64,000 bases of DNA, from the NCBI RefSeq assembly GCF_030159595.1, contig NZ_BSKJ01000003.1:62001-126000 (forward strand), in the 5' to 3' direction. Positions 19,932 to 26,439 of the stretch are shown piece after piece. Within the stretch, counting starts at the first letter, position 1. Each line of letters begins with the position of its first letter. Below the pieces are notes generated by a model that saw only the letters and a program-made list of their open reading frames with translations, did not search any database and was not told the DNA's origin. Made by a program: the position numbers and the translations under genes. The stretch comes from Pseudomonas putida (GTDB taxonomy: Bacteria > Pseudomonadota > Gammaproteobacteria > Pseudomonadales > Pseudomonadaceae).

Positions 19932-20132
19932 TCAATGTACTGATTGGTCGTCGCTGGGGCTAAGTGAGGCCATCCACTGGTTGATATCCGACTGGCGCCA
20001 GGCGACCGATTTGGGGCCTATCTTAACCTGTTTTGGGAATGCTCCTTCGTTTATTCGTCTGTACACCGTGTTGCGTCCCATGCCAGTGATGCGGAGCACA
20101 TCGGGCAGGCGAAGCAGGTGATCAATTTGAAT
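19932..20132 (-). pseudogene. AlpA-type phage transcriptional regulator lacking a normal start codon
   Basis: Reading the minus strand gives IQIDHLLRLPDVLRITGMG, then RNTVYRRINEGAFPKQVKIG and PKSVAWRQSDINQWMASLS before a stop. That is a complete AlpA/excisionase winged-helix domain (LLRLPDVL, TVYRRI, AWRQSDI). No ATG, GTG or TTG precedes the domain before an in-frame stop; the first such codon is a GTG inside it (20099). The missing start coincides with the end of a plus-strand phage gene fragment, so a deletion junction has probably cut the gene. An ATT start at 20132 is possible but would be rare. Confidence 0.6.
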
Positions 20133-20218
20133 TTTTGAACGATCACGCTCTGGTGGCCGGGTCGATTATCAAGATGGAGCGACTGGCCTCGTTTACCTAC
20201 CGGTTCACGGCAGGCTGA
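20120..20218 (+). pseudogene. 3' fragment of a probable phage structural gene
   Basis: The plus frame ends in EFLNDHALVAGSIIKMERLA and SFTYRFTAG before TGA at 20216, then a strong terminator. It has no start and runs into a stop at 20087, within the antisense AlpA fragment. The ending and following terminator look like the last codons of a phage morphogenesis gene, but I cannot name the family. It is read as prophage debris. Confidence 0.35.
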
Positions 20219-20236
20219 AATAACCCAATTACCTAA

Positions 20237-20258
20237 CCCGCTTCGGCGGGTTTTTTTT
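20237..20258 (+). terminator. Strong intrinsic terminator in the prophage remnant
   Basis: CCCGC-TTCG-GCGGG followed by eight T residues is a textbook terminator on the plus strand. It would end the truncated phage gene whose stop is at 20218. Confidence 0.85.
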
Positions 20259-20300
20259 GCCCGCAGGCAGGGCCTGCCCCAACGTCTCTGGGAGACAGCA

Positions 20301-20534
20301 ATGACCTTGAAATTCCAACTGGAGAGCCTCGAAGGCGTCGAAGAGTCGGTAGCGGCCCTGTACGTCGAGAAGGACGGCAAGTTCGTCCTCGGCATTGATG
20401 GGCTCCCGCAGCAGGAAGGCGTCTCCGGCCTAAAGGCCGAGGTGGATGAACTGCTCGGCGAGAAGAGGGCGGCCGAGAAGGCGCGCAAAGAGGCTGAGGA
20501 AGCCGCTCACTGCCGGCCTGCTGGCGCGGTATGA
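20301..20534 (+). pseudogene. Truncated phage scaffolding-like protein (N-terminal part)
   Basis: A 77-residue frame begins MTLKFQLESLEGVEESVAAL after a good ribosome site (GGGAGACAGCA). It continues with GKFVLGIDGLPQQEGVSGLK and a charged coiled coil (about residues 47-70). This pattern is typical of the N terminus of phage capsid scaffolding or minor structural proteins, which are normally much longer. Here the coiled coil breaks off into HCRPAGAV and stops, and the frame next to it stays open into the following hairpin, so a deletion or frameshift has truncated it. It may still be expressed. Confidence 0.55.
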
Positions 20535-20558
20535 AAAGCCCGGCGCTCGGCCGGGCTT
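20532..20558 (-). terminator. Terminator of the HigBA-type operon
   Basis: AAGCCCGGC-CGAG-CGCCGGGCTT followed by TTC on the minus strand lies 16 bases past the antitoxin stop. The minus-strand T run favours that direction. Confidence 0.7.
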
Positions 20559-20573
20559 CGATAAGGCATGAGG

Positions 20574-20876
20574 CTATGCGTGCGTTGCTTCTTGCTCTGG
20601 CACCAGCCTCACTTCAACGCGCTGGCCAAGGGCGCGAGCGGCGCTGGCCAAGGTCGCCAGCGTCATGCCTGGATCGTCTTGGTCCAGTGCGCGGTCCACT
20701 GCCGTGCGGCTGGTGCGCATGCGCGCAGCTAGGGCTTTCTTTGTTACCTTCTGGCTTTTCATAGCTTCAGCGATTTGCCAAGAGATGACTCGCTTGAGGG
20801 CAGCAGCAGACACTTCCTCTGCGAGACCTTGCTCTGCAAGGAAATCGTCGAAATCGGAGCCGATATGCTGGTTCAT
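20574..20876 (-). CDS. HigA-like XRE-family antitoxin
   Basis: This 100-residue protein has a helix-turn-helix (about residues 46-63; TKKALAARMRTSRTAVDRAL) of the XRE/HigA type, and a 40-residue N-terminal helical part that may contact the toxin. Its ATG overlaps the toxin stop by 4 bases, so the order is toxin then antitoxin, typical of higBA. It should neutralise the toxin and repress the operon. It lies among phage fragments, as such modules often do. Confidence 0.85.
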   Translation of the reverse strand: MNQHIGSDFDDFLAEQGLAEEVSAAALKRVISWQIAEAMKSQKVTKKALAARMRTSRTAVDRALDQDDPGMTLATLASAARALGQRVEVRLVPEQEATHA

Positions 20877-21229
20877 TGCTTGTTCCTCTCTAGTGTTGCT
20901 TTGCGTTGCCTGGCGGTTTCCAAATCAGACGCTGGTGTTTTCTGGCTCTTCTTGATGAAGCCGTGAAGCAGAACCATGACGTTCCCGTCTACGGTGAAGA
21001 GCACGCGGGCTATGGTGTCGACAAGGTTTACCCTGACTTCCCATAGGCCTTTCTCAAGCTTTCTGACAACCGGCATCCCGATAGGCCATCCGATCTGAAC
21101 CGTTTTGATCTCGGTTCCGATCATCCGCTTGTGGTCGCGGGGAATTTCAGTCAGCCATTCGCGCACCGGTTCGTTGCCCGCTTCCGTGCGATAAAAGCTG
21201 ACGCTCAAGGTTGGTGGCACTTTATCCAT
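20873..21229 (-). CDS. RelE/HigB-type toxin (phage Gp49-like)
   Basis: This 118-residue RelE-superfamily protein is probably a ribosome-dependent mRNA endonuclease. LSVSFYRTEAGNEPVREWL, then GWPIGMPVVRKLEKGLWEVR and VNLVDTIARVLFTVDGNVMV, are the strands of the Gp49/HigB group. The C-terminal HGFIKKSQKTPASDLETAR carries the basic and catalytic-type residues of the family. GAGG stands 5 bases before the ATG. It is translated first, overlapping the antitoxin gene. Confidence 0.85.
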   Translation of the reverse strand: MDKVPPTLSVSFYRTEAGNEPVREWLTEIPRDHKRMIGTEIKTVQIGWPIGMPVVRKLEKGLWEVRVNLVDTIARVLFTVDGNVMVLLHGFIKKSQKTPASDLETARQRKATLERNKQ

Positions 21230-21363
21230 GCGCCTCAGTGTACCAAAAATGGTGCATTATTCAACTAGGAGTTGAATACGGAGAAGGATTCGCCGCCCGG
21301 TGGCGCGGTCTTGACCTGCGCTATCATGCTGCCAGCTGTTTTCAGGTTGAATTAAGGACCGGT

Positions 21364-21377
21364 GGTTAATCTTAACC
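21364..21377. promoter_or_regulatory. Palindrome upstream of the PepSY/two-component operon
   Basis: GGTTAATCTTAACC is an inverted repeat (6-bp arms, 2-bp centre) 39 bp upstream of the first PepSY gene, with a TTGAATTAAG element just before it. The TTAAG cores recall the reported BqsR site (TTAAG-N6-TTAAG), but the spacing does not match, so it is only a candidate operator. Confidence 0.35.
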
Positions 21378-21415
21378 GCGTAGACAACTTGCACAGTTCT
21401 CAGGAGAGAAGAACG

Positions 21416-21727
21416 ATGAAACACATGACTGCCCTGTTCACCGTAGCCGCCGCCCTTGCCCTGGGTGCCCATTCCGCTATCGCCAAGGACGTGCAGCCCG
21501 ACGAAGTGGTCAAGCTGGTCAATGCCAAGACCGTCAAGTCGCTGGACGAACTCAAGGCCGCCGCCGTGGCCAAGCACCCGGGTGCCACCGTCACCGACTC
21601 GGAGCTTGAAGACGAGTACGGCCGCTACATCTACAAGGTCGAGTTGCGCGACACGCAGAATGTTGAATGGGACGTGGCGCTGGACGCCAAGACGGGTGAG
21701 GTGCTGAAGGACGAGCGGGACAACTGA
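21416..21727 (+). CDS. Periplasmic PepSY domain protein (BqsP/Q-like)
   Basis: This 103-residue protein has a signal peptide (MKHMTALFTVAAALALGAHS then AIA). The rest is one PepSY domain: DEVVKLVNAKTVKSLDELKA, a TVTDSELEDEYGRYIYKVEL core, then WDVALDAKTGEVLKDERD. The ATG at 21416 with AGGAGAGAAGAACG upstream is clear; the longer frame to 21362 runs through the promoter region. It overlaps the next gene by one base. Tandem PepSY genes ahead of a two-component pair match the bqsPQRS operon of P. aeruginosa, which responds to ferrous iron. Confidence 0.85.
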   Translation: MKHMTALFTVAAALALGAHSAIAKDVQPDEVVKLVNAKTVKSLDELKAAAVAKHPGATVTDSELEDEYGRYIYKVELRDTQNVEWDVALDAKTGEVLKDERDN

Positions 21728-22041
21728 TGATCCACTTACCGCGGCCAGCGCGCTACCTCGCGCTGGCGCTGCTGGCCGTATGCTCGCTGGCCGCTGCCCG
21801 CGACCTTGACCAGGATGAGGCCCTGAAGCTGCGCCAGAAGGGTGTCATCCTGCCGCTCGAACAATTGCTGGAAACCGCCCTGGGGCGTTACCCCGGGGCA
21901 CGTTTGCTGGAGGCCGAGCTGGAAGAGGACGACGATCGCTACGAATATGAAGTCGAACTGCTGACGGCTGACGGTGTGGTGCGCGAGATCAAGCTCGATG
22001 CCAGCACCGGCGCCCTGCTCAAAGACGAGGAAGACGACTGA
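21727..22041 (+). CDS. Second periplasmic PepSY domain protein (BqsP/Q-like)
   Basis: This 104-residue paralogue of the preceding gene has its own signal peptide (LALALLAVCSLAAA) and one PepSY domain (DEALKLRQKGVILPLEQLLE; LLEAELEEDDDRYEYEVELL). The C-terminal half is very acidic (ELEEDDD, KDEEDD), which could bind metal or cationic ligands. It sits between the first PepSY gene and the response regulator, whose ATG follows directly after this stop. Confidence 0.85.
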   Translation: MIHLPRPARYLALALLAVCSLAAARDLDQDEALKLRQKGVILPLEQLLETALGRYPGARLLEAELEEDDDRYEYEVELLTADGVVREIKLDASTGALLKDEEDD

Positions 22042-22710
22042 ATGCGCCTGTTGCTTGTCGAGGACAATGTACCGCTGGCTGACGAATTGACCGCCGGTCT
22101 GCAGCGCCAGGGTTATGCCGTGGACTGGCTGGCGGACGGCCGCGACGCCGTTTACCAAGGCCAGAGCGAACCCTACGACCTGATCATCCTCGACCTTGGC
22201 CTGCCGGGTTTGCCGGGCCTGGACGTGCTTGCCCAGTGGCGCGCCGCCGGCCTGGCCACACCGGTTTTGATCCTTACCGCACGAGGTTCGTGGGCTGAGC
22301 GTATTGAAGGGCTCAAGGCCGGGGCCGATGACTACCTGAGCAAACCGTTCCACCCGGAAGAGTTGCAATTGCGCATCCAGTCGCTGCTACGTCGTGCGCG
22401 TGGCTTGGCCAACCAGCCAACGCTGGAAGCCGCCGGCTTGCACCTGGATGAAAGCCGCCAGTGCGTGAGCCGTGATGGCGTGGATGTCCAGCTGACCGCC
22501 GCCGAGTTCCGCCTGTTGCGCTACTTCATGCTGCACCCGCAGCAGATCCTGTCCAAGAGCCACCTGGCCGAGCACCTGTACGACGGTGAGACCGAGCGTG
22601 ATTCCAACGTGCTGGAAGTCCACGTCAACCACTTGCGGCGCAAGCTGGGCCGCAGTGTCATCGAGACCCGCCGTGGGCAAGGCTACATCTACGCGGGGAG
22701 CACCGGGTGA
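22042..22710 (+). CDS. OmpR-family response regulator (BqsR/CarR-like)
   Basis: This 222-residue protein has a receiver domain with acidic pocket E7-D8, phospho-acceptor D51 ([10 protein letters not shown]) and the conserved Lys in SKPFHP. It is followed by a C-terminal OmpR winged helix (about residues 128-219; [21 protein letters not shown] and [17 protein letters not shown]). It begins directly after the PepSY gene and overlaps the kinase by 4 bases. The neighbourhood suggests the BqsRS (CarRS) system sensing Fe(II) or Ca(II); other PhoP/PmrA-like systems cannot be excluded. Confidence 0.88.
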   Translation: MRLLLVEDNVPLADELTAGLQRQGYAVDWLADGRDAVYQGQSEPYDLIILDLGLPGLPGLDVLAQWRAAGLATPVLILTARGSWAERIEGLKAGADDYLSKPFHPEELQLRIQSLLRRARGLANQPTLEAAGLHLDESRQCVSRDGVDVQLTAAEFRLLRYFMLHPQQILSKSHLAEHLYDGETERDSNVLEVHVNHLRRKLGRSVIETRRGQGYIYAGSTG

Positions 22711-24026
22711 AGTCGATCCAGGCGCGCTTGAGCCTGGGCCTGGTGGCGGTGCTGGTGGTGGTCGGCGTGGTGCTGGCGCAGCTGACGTTGTGGCTGTTCG
22801 AGGCCGGTCTGCAGCGCTACCTGGAAAACGGCCTGCGCAAGGAAAGCGAGAACCTGTTGGTGGCGCTGGTGCGCGGGCCTTCCGGTCTGCAGCTGGATGA
22901 GCGGCGCATCTCGGCGGCCTATCAGCGGCCGTTTTCTGGTTATTACTTCCGTATCGATTTCGACAAAGGCACCTGGCGCTCACGCTCGCTGTGGGATCTG
23001 GATATGCCCAAACCCGCCGCGCCCGGTCTTTCCGACAGCCATGAACTCGGTCCGGAAGGGCAGCAATTGCTCGCCCTGCGTGCGGACTACCGGCGTCTTG
23101 GCCAAGACATCTCGATCAGCGTGGCACAGGATTACTCGCCGGTGCGCGAGGGCTTCCGGCGTATGCAGCAGATTGGCCTGGGCATGGGCCTGGTGGCGCT
23201 GATTCTGGTGCTGGTGCTGCAGCGCATGACCGTAACGCGCTCGCTGCGGCCGTTGGAGCGGGCGCGTCAGCAGATCGCCCAACTGCAGCAGGGCCAGCGT
23301 TCACAACTGGACGCCGAGGTGCCCAGCGAGCTGGTCCCGCTGGTGGGGCAGATCAACCACTTGCTTAGCCATACCGAAGACAGCCTGCGCCGTTCGCGCA
23401 ATGCCTTGGGTAACCTGGGGCATGCACTGAAGACACCGTTGGCGGTGCTGCTCAGCCTGGCGTCCAGCGAGCGCCTGAAGGATTTGCCCGAGGTGCGGGC
23501 GCAGATGCGTGAGCAACTGGAGCAGATTCAGCAGCGGTTGGCACGCGAACTGAATCGCGCGCGGTTGGCGGGCGATGCGTTGCCCGGTGCGCAATTCGAT
23601 TGCGATGCCGAACTGCCGGGGTTGCTGAGCACGTTGGGCATGATCCACGGCGAGGGTTTGCTGCTGGCCAGCGATGTGTCGCCTGGGTTGCTGTTGCCGT
23701 GGGACCGTGAGGATTTTCTGGAGCTGCTGGGCAACCTGTTGGACAACGCCTGCAAGTGGGCCGACAGCGAAGTGCGCCTCGGCATTGGGTCGAATGCCGA
23801 GGGCTATCAGGTATGGGTCGATGATGACGGCCCGGGGATTCCCGAGGGCCAGCGGCAGCAGGTGCTGGAGCGCGGTTCGCGGCTTGACGAACAGGTTGAC
23901 GGGCATGGCCTGGGGTTGGGCATCGTGCGCGATATCGTCGAGGCCTGGGGCGGGCAATTGTCGCTGCTGGAAAGCCCTCTGGGCGGGCTGCGGGTGAGTA
24001 TCGAGTTGCCGCGCAAGGTTCGATAA
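22707..24026 (+). CDS. Sensor histidine kinase (BqsS/CarS-like)
   Basis: This 439-residue membrane kinase has an N-terminal helix (about residues 7-29), a periplasmic domain of about 120 residues, a second helix (about 150-172), a HAMP-like linker, then the kinase core. Core motifs are the H box [15 protein letters not shown] box DNACKW, G1 DDGPGIP and G2 GLGLGIV. The periplasmic part has clustered Arg/Glu (LRKESENLL), but I do not see a strict RExxE iron motif. Its gene overlaps the response regulator by ATGA, so the pair is co-translated. Confidence 0.87.
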   Translation: MKSIQARLSLGLVAVLVVVGVVLAQLTLWLFEAGLQRYLENGLRKESENLLVALVRGPSGLQLDERRISAAYQRPFSGYYFRIDFDKGTWRSRSLWDLDMPKPAAPGLSDSHELGPEGQQLLALRADYRRLGQDISISVAQDYSPVREGFRRMQQIGLGMGLVALILVLVLQRMTVTRSLRPLERARQQIAQLQQGQRSQLDAEVPSELVPLVGQINHLLSHTEDSLRRSRNALGNLGHALKTPLAVLLSLASSERLKDLPEVRAQMREQLEQIQQRLARELNRARLAGDALPGAQFDCDAELPGLLSTLGMIHGEGLLLASDVSPGLLLPWDREDFLELLGNLLDNACKWADSEVRLGIGSNAEGYQVWVDDDGPGIPEGQRQQVLERGSRLDEQVDGHGLGLGIVRDIVEAWGGQLSLLESPLGGLRVSIELPRKVR

Positions 24027-24032
24027 TGCCGG

Positions 24033-24054
24033 GGCCGCTGCGCAGCAGCCCCAG
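24033..24054 (+). terminator. Possible terminator after the sensor kinase
   Basis: GGGGCCGCTG-CG-CAGCAGCCCC forms a stem with one mismatch 7 bases past the kinase stop. No T run follows, so it may only slow polymerase or protect the message end. Confidence 0.45.
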
Positions 24055-24058
24055 ATCA

Positions 24059-24081
24059 GTACTGCAAAAAAATTGCAGTAC
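24059..24081. repeat. Perfect inverted repeat with A5 centre
   Basis: GTACTGCAA-AAAAA-TTGCAGTAC has nine-base perfect arms. It could be an operator or a hairpin, and a run of seven T residues begins 7 bases after it. Confidence 0.6.
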
Positions 24082-24137
24082 AGCCGCATTTTTTTGAATT
24101 AGCCCAATCTCTCCCCGCCCGGCAAAATTCCCCTCAC

Positions 24138-24235
24138 GAAACCCTGCGGTTTCCATCTCTCCACGGACGGAGCCCCTTGTGGTATTGCATGCGCAATACG
24201 AGGCCCAGGCCAGCTCGGCTGGGCTTTCTTTTTAA
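24138..24235 (+). ncRNA. Candidate structured RNA: leader/attenuator or sRNA ahead of the HPP-CBS gene
   Basis: Four small stems follow one another: GAAACC-CTGC-GGTTTC (24138-24153), CTCC-ACGGAC-GGAG (24159-24172), GTATTGC-ATGC-GCAATAC (24182-24199), and a terminator stem GCCCAG...CTGGGC (24203-24224) followed by TTTCTTTTT. There is no open frame here and the T run ends about 30 bases before the next ATG. This could be a terminated leader controlling the HPP-CBS gene or a free small RNA. I do not recognise the family. Confidence 0.5.
24203..24235 (+). terminator. Intrinsic terminator upstream of the HPP-CBS gene
   Basis: A 6-bp GC-rich stem (GCCCAG / CTGGGC) followed by TTTCTTTTT fits a rho-independent terminator. 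It lies before, not after, the nearest downstream gene, which is why a leader or sRNA is suspected. Confidence 0.7.
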
Positions 24236-24265
24236 TCAGAAAAACCAAAGATCCCGATTACTTAA

Positions 24266-25420
24266 ATGTCTGCCTCGCGTTCCGAAAGTCGTCTGCAGCG
24301 GCTGTTGCCGGCGCCCCTGAATATCCCCCCCAAAGAATGGTTGCGTGCTGGTATTGGTGCGTTGCTCGGCCTGTTCCTCGCCGGCTGGCTGACCAGCATC
24401 GCTTATGGCCCCGGCATCGCCCTGCACCTGCTGGGCCCGCTGGCTGCCTCTGCAGTACTGGTGTTCGCCGTGCATTCCGGCCCATTGGCCCAGCCCTGGC
24501 CGGTGCTGGGTAGCTATGCCCTGGCGGGTGTGGTTGGCCTGGCCATGCGCGAAGGCTTTGGCCCGGAACTGTGGGTGGCCGCCGCTGCGCTGGGCATCTC
24601 GCTGCTGGTGATGTGCCTGCTGCGCTGCCTGCACCCGCCGGGTGGCGGGGTGGCGGTGAGTGCGGTGCTGGCCGACGCTGGGCTGACCGCCATGGGTGAT
24701 CACCTGCTGGAACCGGTGCTGCTCAATGCGTTGATCCTGGTAGCGGTGGCGATCGTTTATAACCGCCTGACTGGCGTGCGTTACCCGAAAGGCGCCGTGC
24801 CGCGCAAAGACCTGCACCACACCCATGACCCGTTGCCCGGCGAGCGGGTGGGCATTCGCAGTGAAGACCTGGACCAGGCGCTGGAAGAGCTGGGCGAGTT
24901 CGTCGACGTCACCCGCGATGAGCTGGAGCGCATCATCCTGGCCACTGAGCAGCACGCCCTGCAGCGCAGCCTTGGCGGTATCACCGCAGCCTCGGTAATG
25001 TCCCGCGATGTGCAATTCGCCACACCTGATACCACGCTGGAGCAGGCCTGGAAAATGCTCACCAGCCATCATCTGAAGACCTTGCCGGTACTGCAGCAGG
25101 GCAAGCTGGTGGGCATCGTCAGTCTCAGCGATTTGGTCGGCCCGGCCATGCAGCGTGGCCGCTTCAGCTGGCGCGGGCTGTTCGGCCGCAGGGCCGTGCG
25201 CATGGAGCAGGTGATGAGCCGGCGGGTAGTGAGTGTCAGCAGCCGGCACCCGCTGGAGCGGCTGCTGCCGCTGCTGTGCGAACAAGGCCTGCATTGCCTG
25301 CCGGTACTCGATGCCGACCAACTGGTGGGGGTAATCACCCAGACCGACCTGATCGCCGGCCTCAAGCGTCAGTTACTCAGCGACGCCGAGGCTTCAGATA
25401 AGCGGGTCCCAGCGTTGTGA
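24266..25420 (+). CDS. HPP-family membrane protein with two C-terminal CBS domains
   Basis: This 384-residue protein has four membrane helices in the first 165 residues; they carry the family motif CLHPPGGGVAVSA (about residues 122-134). A linker is followed by a tandem CBS pair (VMSRDVQFATPDTTLEQAW, about residue 240; VMSRRVVSVSSRHPLERLL, about residue 314). CBS pairs bind adenine nucleotides and gate transporters or enzymes. HPP proteins are thought to be transporters, with a nitrite role reported for a relative. The gene converges on the LysR gene and overlaps its end by 27 bp. Confidence 0.85.
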   Translation: MSASRSESRLQRLLPAPLNIPPKEWLRAGIGALLGLFLAGWLTSIAYGPGIALHLLGPLAASAVLVFAVHSGPLAQPWPVLGSYALAGVVGLAMREGFGPELWVAAAALGISLLVMCLLRCLHPPGGGVAVSAVLADAGLTAMGDHLLEPVLLNALILVAVAIVYNRLTGVRYPKGAVPRKDLHHTHDPLPGERVGIRSEDLDQALEELGEFVDVTRDELERIILATEQHALQRSLGGITAASVMSRDVQFATPDTTLEQAWKMLTSHHLKTLPVLQQGKLVGIVSLSDLVGPAMQRGRFSWRGLFGRRAVRMEQVMSRRVVSVSSRHPLERLLPLLCEQGLHCLPVLDADQLVGVITQTDLIAGLKRQLLSDAEASDKRVPAL

Positions 25421-26260
25421 CCAGTCGCTGGCGCCGGCAGCCACCAGCTGGCGCAGGATGGCGAAGGCTTGTTGCAGGGCCTCGCTGTCGCGCTTGCGCG
25501 GGTACACCAAGTAGGTCGGATAGGTGAACTCCGGCGCCTGCGGTACCCGCTCGAACACGCCGCTGTCCAGGTAAGCTTGCACCACGCGCGTGCGGAAGTA
25601 ACCGCTGCCACCCTGGTCGAGGATGAACTGCAGTGCCAGCGGGCCCAGGTTGAAGCTGAGCGCCGGGCGCGCGCAATCGGGCAGGGCTGCATCGTGCTGG
25701 CGGCGGAAGGCCTCGCCCCAGTCGATGTAGATGTAGGGCTCCGGCTGGTCGACCCGGCGTACGCGGATCAGTTTTTCTTCCATCAACTGTTCCACCTGCA
25801 GGCCTGGTCCGTAAGTCGGCTGGTACACCAGCGCGGCATCCAGCAAGCCCATTTCCACCTTGCGCAATAGCGACTCACCGTCACTGACCTCGCTGCGGAT
25901 GGCATGGCTGGGCAGCTCACGGTGCAGGGCAATGACCCAGTCGAGCAGCATCGGGTTGCCGAGGCTCACTTCTCCCCCCACATGCAGCACTTGCTGGCAG
26001 CCTTCAGGCAGCGGCAGGTCGCGCCGCGCCGCTTCCCAGGTTTGCACCAGCTGGTTGGCATAGCTGACGAATGCCTCGCCGTCGCTGGTCAGGCTGGCGC
26101 CATTGCGGCTGCGCACGAACAGCTGACAGCCCAGTTGTTGCTCCAGGCGCTGTACCCGCGCGGTAATGGCCGTCTGTGACACGAACAGGCGTTCGGCAGC
26201 GGCGACCAGGCTGCCGCAACGCACGATTTCCAGAAAGGTTCGGGCCTGTTCGATATCCAT
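25394..26260 (-). CDS. LysR-family regulator divergent from prpE
   Basis: This 288-residue LysR-type regulator has a helix-turn-helix at about residues 18-37 (AAAERLFVSQTAITARVQRL) and a periplasmic-binding-like effector domain. It is divergent from prpE across 179 bp, where LysR regulators often act, so control of propionyl-CoA ligase is possible but unproven. Its last 27 bp overlap the end of the HPP-CBS gene on the opposite strand. The effector is unknown. Confidence 0.85.
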   Translation of the reverse strand: MDIEQARTFLEIVRCGSLVAAAERLFVSQTAITARVQRLEQQLGCQLFVRSRNGASLTSDGEAFVSYANQLVQTWEAARRDLPLPEGCQQVLHVGGEVSLGNPMLLDWVIALHRELPSHAIRSEVSDGESLLRKVEMGLLDAALVYQPTYGPGLQVEQLMEEKLIRVRRVDQPEPYIYIDWGEAFRRQHDAALPDCARPALSFNLGPLALQFILDQGGSGYFRTRVVQAYLDSGVFERVPQAPEFTYPTYLVYPRKRDSEALQQAFAILRQLVAAGASDWSQRWDPLI

Positions 26261-26439
26261 GGGCTGCTCGGTGACGGAAGGGAGGTCTATTCTAGAGGCT
26301 TTGCACCGTTATGGGGCGCTTTTGCGTTGTCTGCAAATTTGCAGGTCGGTTGTGACTTTAGTCCCATGGCGGCGCGGGTGTAGCGGTCCATACTCAGGTT
26401 TCGCCCTTCAATAACAACAAGTACCGGGTTCCCTTCGCT

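Noticed and set aside
24159..24172. ACGG-containing loop considered as a guanidine-II (mini-ykkC) riboswitch
   Set aside because: Only one such loop is present; the class needs two equal hairpins with ACGR loops, and the neighbouring gene is not a guanidine exporter.
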